A stretch of DNA of 7,561 nt from contig WJJC01000189.1 of NCBI GenBank assembly GCA_014729945.1, forward strand, positions 1 to 7,561, read 5' to 3'. Positions 5,850-7,561 of the stretch are shown in pieces. Below the pieces are notes generated by a model that was given only the letters and a program-made list of their open reading frames with translations, did not search any database and was not told the origin of the DNA. The stretch comes from Candidatus Bathyarchaeota archaeon (GTDB taxonomy: Archaea; Thermoproteota; Bathyarchaeia; TCS64). Both the position numbers and the translations under genes were made by a program. How positions within the stretch are numbered: position 1 is the first letter of the stretch; each line of letters starts with the position of its first letter.

Positions 5850-7097
5850 ATGAGTAAAGAGCTAAACGCATGGGAGTCACAACTAGTAAACGTCAAAAAA
5901 ACCTGCGAACTAATGAACCTCGAGCCTGCAGTATACGAGGTCATAAGCAAACCCAAAGCCATTCTCGAAGTATCATTACCAATAAAAATGGATGACGGCA
6001 CAGTAAAGACATTCAAAGGCGTCAGAGTCCACCACAACGACGCCAGAGGACCCACCAAGGGAGGCATAAGATACCACCCCGAACTCGAACTACCATCCGA
6101 AATGGCCCTATCAGCCTGGATGACATGGAAAAACGCCGTAGTAAACCTACCATACGGCGGAGGAAAAGGAGGAATCAACGCAGACCCCAAAAAGCTATCC
6201 AAAGGCGAACTAGAGAGACTAACCCGCGCCTACGCAGCCGCCTTCAAAGACTTCATAGGAGTAGACCTGGACATACCAGCACCAGACGTAGGAACCAACG
6301 CCCAGATAATGGCATGGCTAATCGACGAATACTACAAGGTCACAGGCAAGATCACACCAGGAGTAATCACAGCCAAACCCCTATCACTAGGCGGATCAGT
6401 CGGCCGAACCGCGGCCACCGGACGCGGAGTATTCTTCGCAGCCAGAGAAGCATTCGATAAATACGATATGAGTCTAAAAGACGCAACCGTAGCCATACAG
6501 GGATTCGGCAACGTCGCATACTACGCAGCCACAAACTTCCACGACCACGGAGCCAAAGTAGTCGCAGTCAGCGACAGCAGCGGCGGAATCTACAACCCAG
6601 ACGGCCTCGACCCCAGAAAAGTCATGGAGCATAAAAAAGAAACAGGCAACGTACTAAATTACCCGGGATCAGAGGAAATGGGCTCAGCCGAGGTCCTAAC
6701 AGTGGACTGCGACTTAGCGATACCAGCAGCCCTTGAGAACGTCATAGATTATGAACTAGCGAAGAAGATCAAGGCAGATATGATCGTCGAGGCAGCTAAC
6801 GGACCCACACTGCCAAGCGGAGACAAGGTCATTAACGAGAAAAACATCATTCTAGTCCCAGATATCTGCGCCAACGCCGGCGGAGTAACCGTAAGCTACT
6901 TCGAGTGGGTACAGAACAGACAGGGATACTACTGGACCGAGGAAGAAGTCGACCAAAGACTAGAAAGAATCATGGTAAAAGCCTTCAAAGACCTAACAAC
7001 ACAAGCTGAGAAATACGACGTGGACCTCAGAACAGGAGCATACGCACTCGCCATAGGAAGAGTCGCTGAAGCCATGAGATACAGGGGAATAATCTAA
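5850..7097 (+). CDS. gdhA: Glutamate dehydrogenase
   Basis: This interconverts glutamate and 2-oxoglutarate plus ammonium with NAD(P), linking nitrogen assimilation to the citric-acid-cycle pool; the enzyme is normally a cytoplasmic hexamer. Its 415 residues match the archaeal length. The N-terminal domain has GPTKGGIR (K70), MTWKNA (K94), PYGGGKGG (K106) and PAPDVGTNAQ (D146). The spacing of these residues equals that of the glutamate-binding and catalytic K89, K113, K125 and D165 of the Clostridium symbiosum enzyme. The Rossmann domain has QGFGNVA (217-223) and VSDSSGGIYNPDG. The C-terminal part has EAANGPT and ANAGGVTVSYFEWVQN. NAD versus NADP preference cannot be decided from the sequence. 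The start is chosen for its TATA spacing and a normal N-terminus. It is monocistronic, and the palindrome before it suggests control. Codon use is strongly A/C-ending, typical of the right part of the window. Confidence 0.97.
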   Translation: MSKELNAWESQLVNVKKTCELMNLEPAVYEVISKPKAILEVSLPIKMDDGTVKTFKGVRVHHNDARGPTKGGIRYHPELELPSEMALSAWMTWKNAVVNLPYGGGKGGINADPKKLSKGELERLTRAYAAAFKDFIGVDLDIPAPDVGTNAQIMAWLIDEYYKVTGKITPGVITAKPLSLGGSVGRTAATGRGVFFAAREAFDKYDMSLKDATVAIQGFGNVAYYAATNFHDHGAKVVAVSDSSGGIYNPDGLDPRKVMEHKKETGNVLNYPGSEEMGSAEVLTVDCDLAIPAALENVIDYELAKKIKADMIVEAANGPTLPSGDKVINEKNIILVPDICANAGGVTVSYFEWVQNRQGYYWTEEEVDQRLERIMVKAFKDLTTQAEKYDVDLRTGAYALAIGRVAEAMRYRGII

Positions 7098-7183
7098 ACC
7101 CCCAAATTTCTATAAAATCACCTACCATATGGATTAGGAAAATAGAACAGTCAATAAAAAAAAGCTCCACACACGCTCTCAGC

Positions 7184-7229
7184 CATGGGGAAAGGGACTT
7201 CACCAAAACCAATATCCAACCTCCCCATG
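7184..7229. repeat. 8-base inverted repeat upstream of the zinc-ribbon gene
   Basis: CATGGGGA at 7184-7191 pairs exactly with TCCCCATG at 7222-7229, with a 30-base spacer. It sits between the gdh stop and the TATA-like box of the next gene. It could be a regulator site or chance; no T-run follows, so a bacterial-style terminator is unlikely. Confidence 0.25.
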
Positions 7230-7250
7230 AGCCAAACCAGCCATAGTGAC

Positions 7251-7258
7251 TTTTTTAA
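7251..7258 (+). promoter_or_regulatory. TATA-like box for the zinc-ribbon gene
   Basis: The TTTTTTAA run is centred about 26 bases before the ATG at 7281, again giving a leaderless arrangement. Confidence 0.45.
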
Positions 7259-7280
7259 TGCATACACCTATTCATACATT

Positions 7281-7561
7281 ATGGTATACTGCAATAACTG
7301 TGGAGGCAAGAACCCTGATGGAAGCAACTACTGCAGTAGCTGCGGTTCACCACTACAACCAGCAACAGCAGCTCCCTCACAACCAAGACAACCATCAACG
7401 CCCACTCAGCAAGGGGAACAGGTATACGCATCCATCAGCGGACTAAGCAAAGGTTTCATGGGAAGAGAAAACTATGTACTATTAATCACCCCACAGCAAC
7501 TAATGTTCGTAAGGCTCGACAGCAGAGAATTAACTGAGATAGTACAAGCCGCCAGACAACA
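7281..7561 (+). CDS. Zinc-ribbon protein, C-terminus outside window
   Basis: The first 93 residues are visible. Residues 1-24 form a short zinc ribbon, MVYCNNCGGK ... YCSSCGSPL, with C4, C7, C18 and C21 as ligands. Residues about 26-47 are a Pro/Gln/Thr/Ala-rich flexible linker. From residue 48 a beta-rich domain begins (VYASISGLSKGFMGRENYVL, then LITPQQLMFVRL), which resembles the PH-like domains often attached to such ribbons; I am not certain of this. Function is unknown: such proteins are often membrane-associated or scaffold proteins. The ATG is chosen because the ribbon begins at residue 4 and a TATA-like box lies about 26 bases upstream. An open frame from 7246 in another phase is a shadow of this gene. 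The gene continues past the right edge. Confidence 0.8.
   Translation, partial: MVYCNNCGGKNPDGSNYCSSCGSPLQPATAAPSQPRQPSTPTQQGEQVYASISGLSKGFMGRENYVLLITPQQLMFVRLDSRELTEIVQAARQ

Noticed and set aside
5828..6202. 124-codon open frame on the - strand overlapping the start of gdh
   Set aside because: It is antisense to an unmistakable glutamate dehydrogenase. The translation shows no family pattern and follows from the low T content of the + strand, which removes antisense stops.
6125..6460. 111-codon Arg-rich open frame inside gdh
   Set aside because: It is out-of-phase reading of the gdh coding sequence; the Arg/Thr/Ser richness is an artefact of its codon use.
7246..7446. 66-codon His/Gln-rich open frame
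   Set aside because: It is in a different phase from the zinc ribbon at 7281, which has paired CxxC motifs and a TATA box at the right spacing; the His/Gln richness is a frame artefact.

Overview
The window looks archaeal. Most intact genes start at, or a few bases after, the point where transcription should begin. A TATA-like box lies about 25-28 bases ahead of several ATGs and no convincing Shine-Dalgarno site is present. The glutamate dehydrogenase and the SEC59/dolichol-kinase-type lipid kinase also resemble archaeal family members. I cannot name the lineage. Coding density is low for an archaeon: intact genes cover about 59% of the window, or about 74% if decayed genes are counted.

Positions 1-1200 are a small graveyard of toxin/nucleotidyltransferase-type accessory genes. 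A Fic/Doc-family gene on the + strand enters from outside the window. It still carries its full HPFxxGNKRT motif but is broken by an in-frame TGA, an apparent frameshift and a TAA. Facing it on the - strand is the N-terminal half of a DUF6036/AbiEii-like nucleotidyltransferase, immediately preceded in the same frame by its small usual partner, which has no normal start codon. A single glyoxalase/VOC-fold gene follows at 1405-1809. This left part is T-rich on the + strand and its codon use differs from the rest.

From about 2300 onward the + strand is strongly A+C-rich in both genes and spacers. All intact genes are on the + strand, each separated by 150-540 bases, so most are probably transcribed alone. 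They are: a bacterial-type RNase PH (2351-3061, tRNA 3'-end trimming), with a perfect 10-base inverted repeat just upstream; a YkgJ-like cysteine-cluster protein (3472-4020); a two-domain protein joining a HAD phosphatase to a SEC59/DGK1-type CTP-dependent lipid kinase (4197-5426); glutamate dehydrogenase (5850-7097), with a 7-base palindrome between its TATA box and start; and the start of a zinc-ribbon protein (7281 to the right edge).

No pathway ties these genes together. The most unusual items are the HAD-lipid kinase fusion, the bacterial-style RNase PH in an archaeal setting, and the multiply broken Fic and nucleotidyltransferase cluster. I see no CRISPR array, tRNA, rRNA, transposase or complete defence system.
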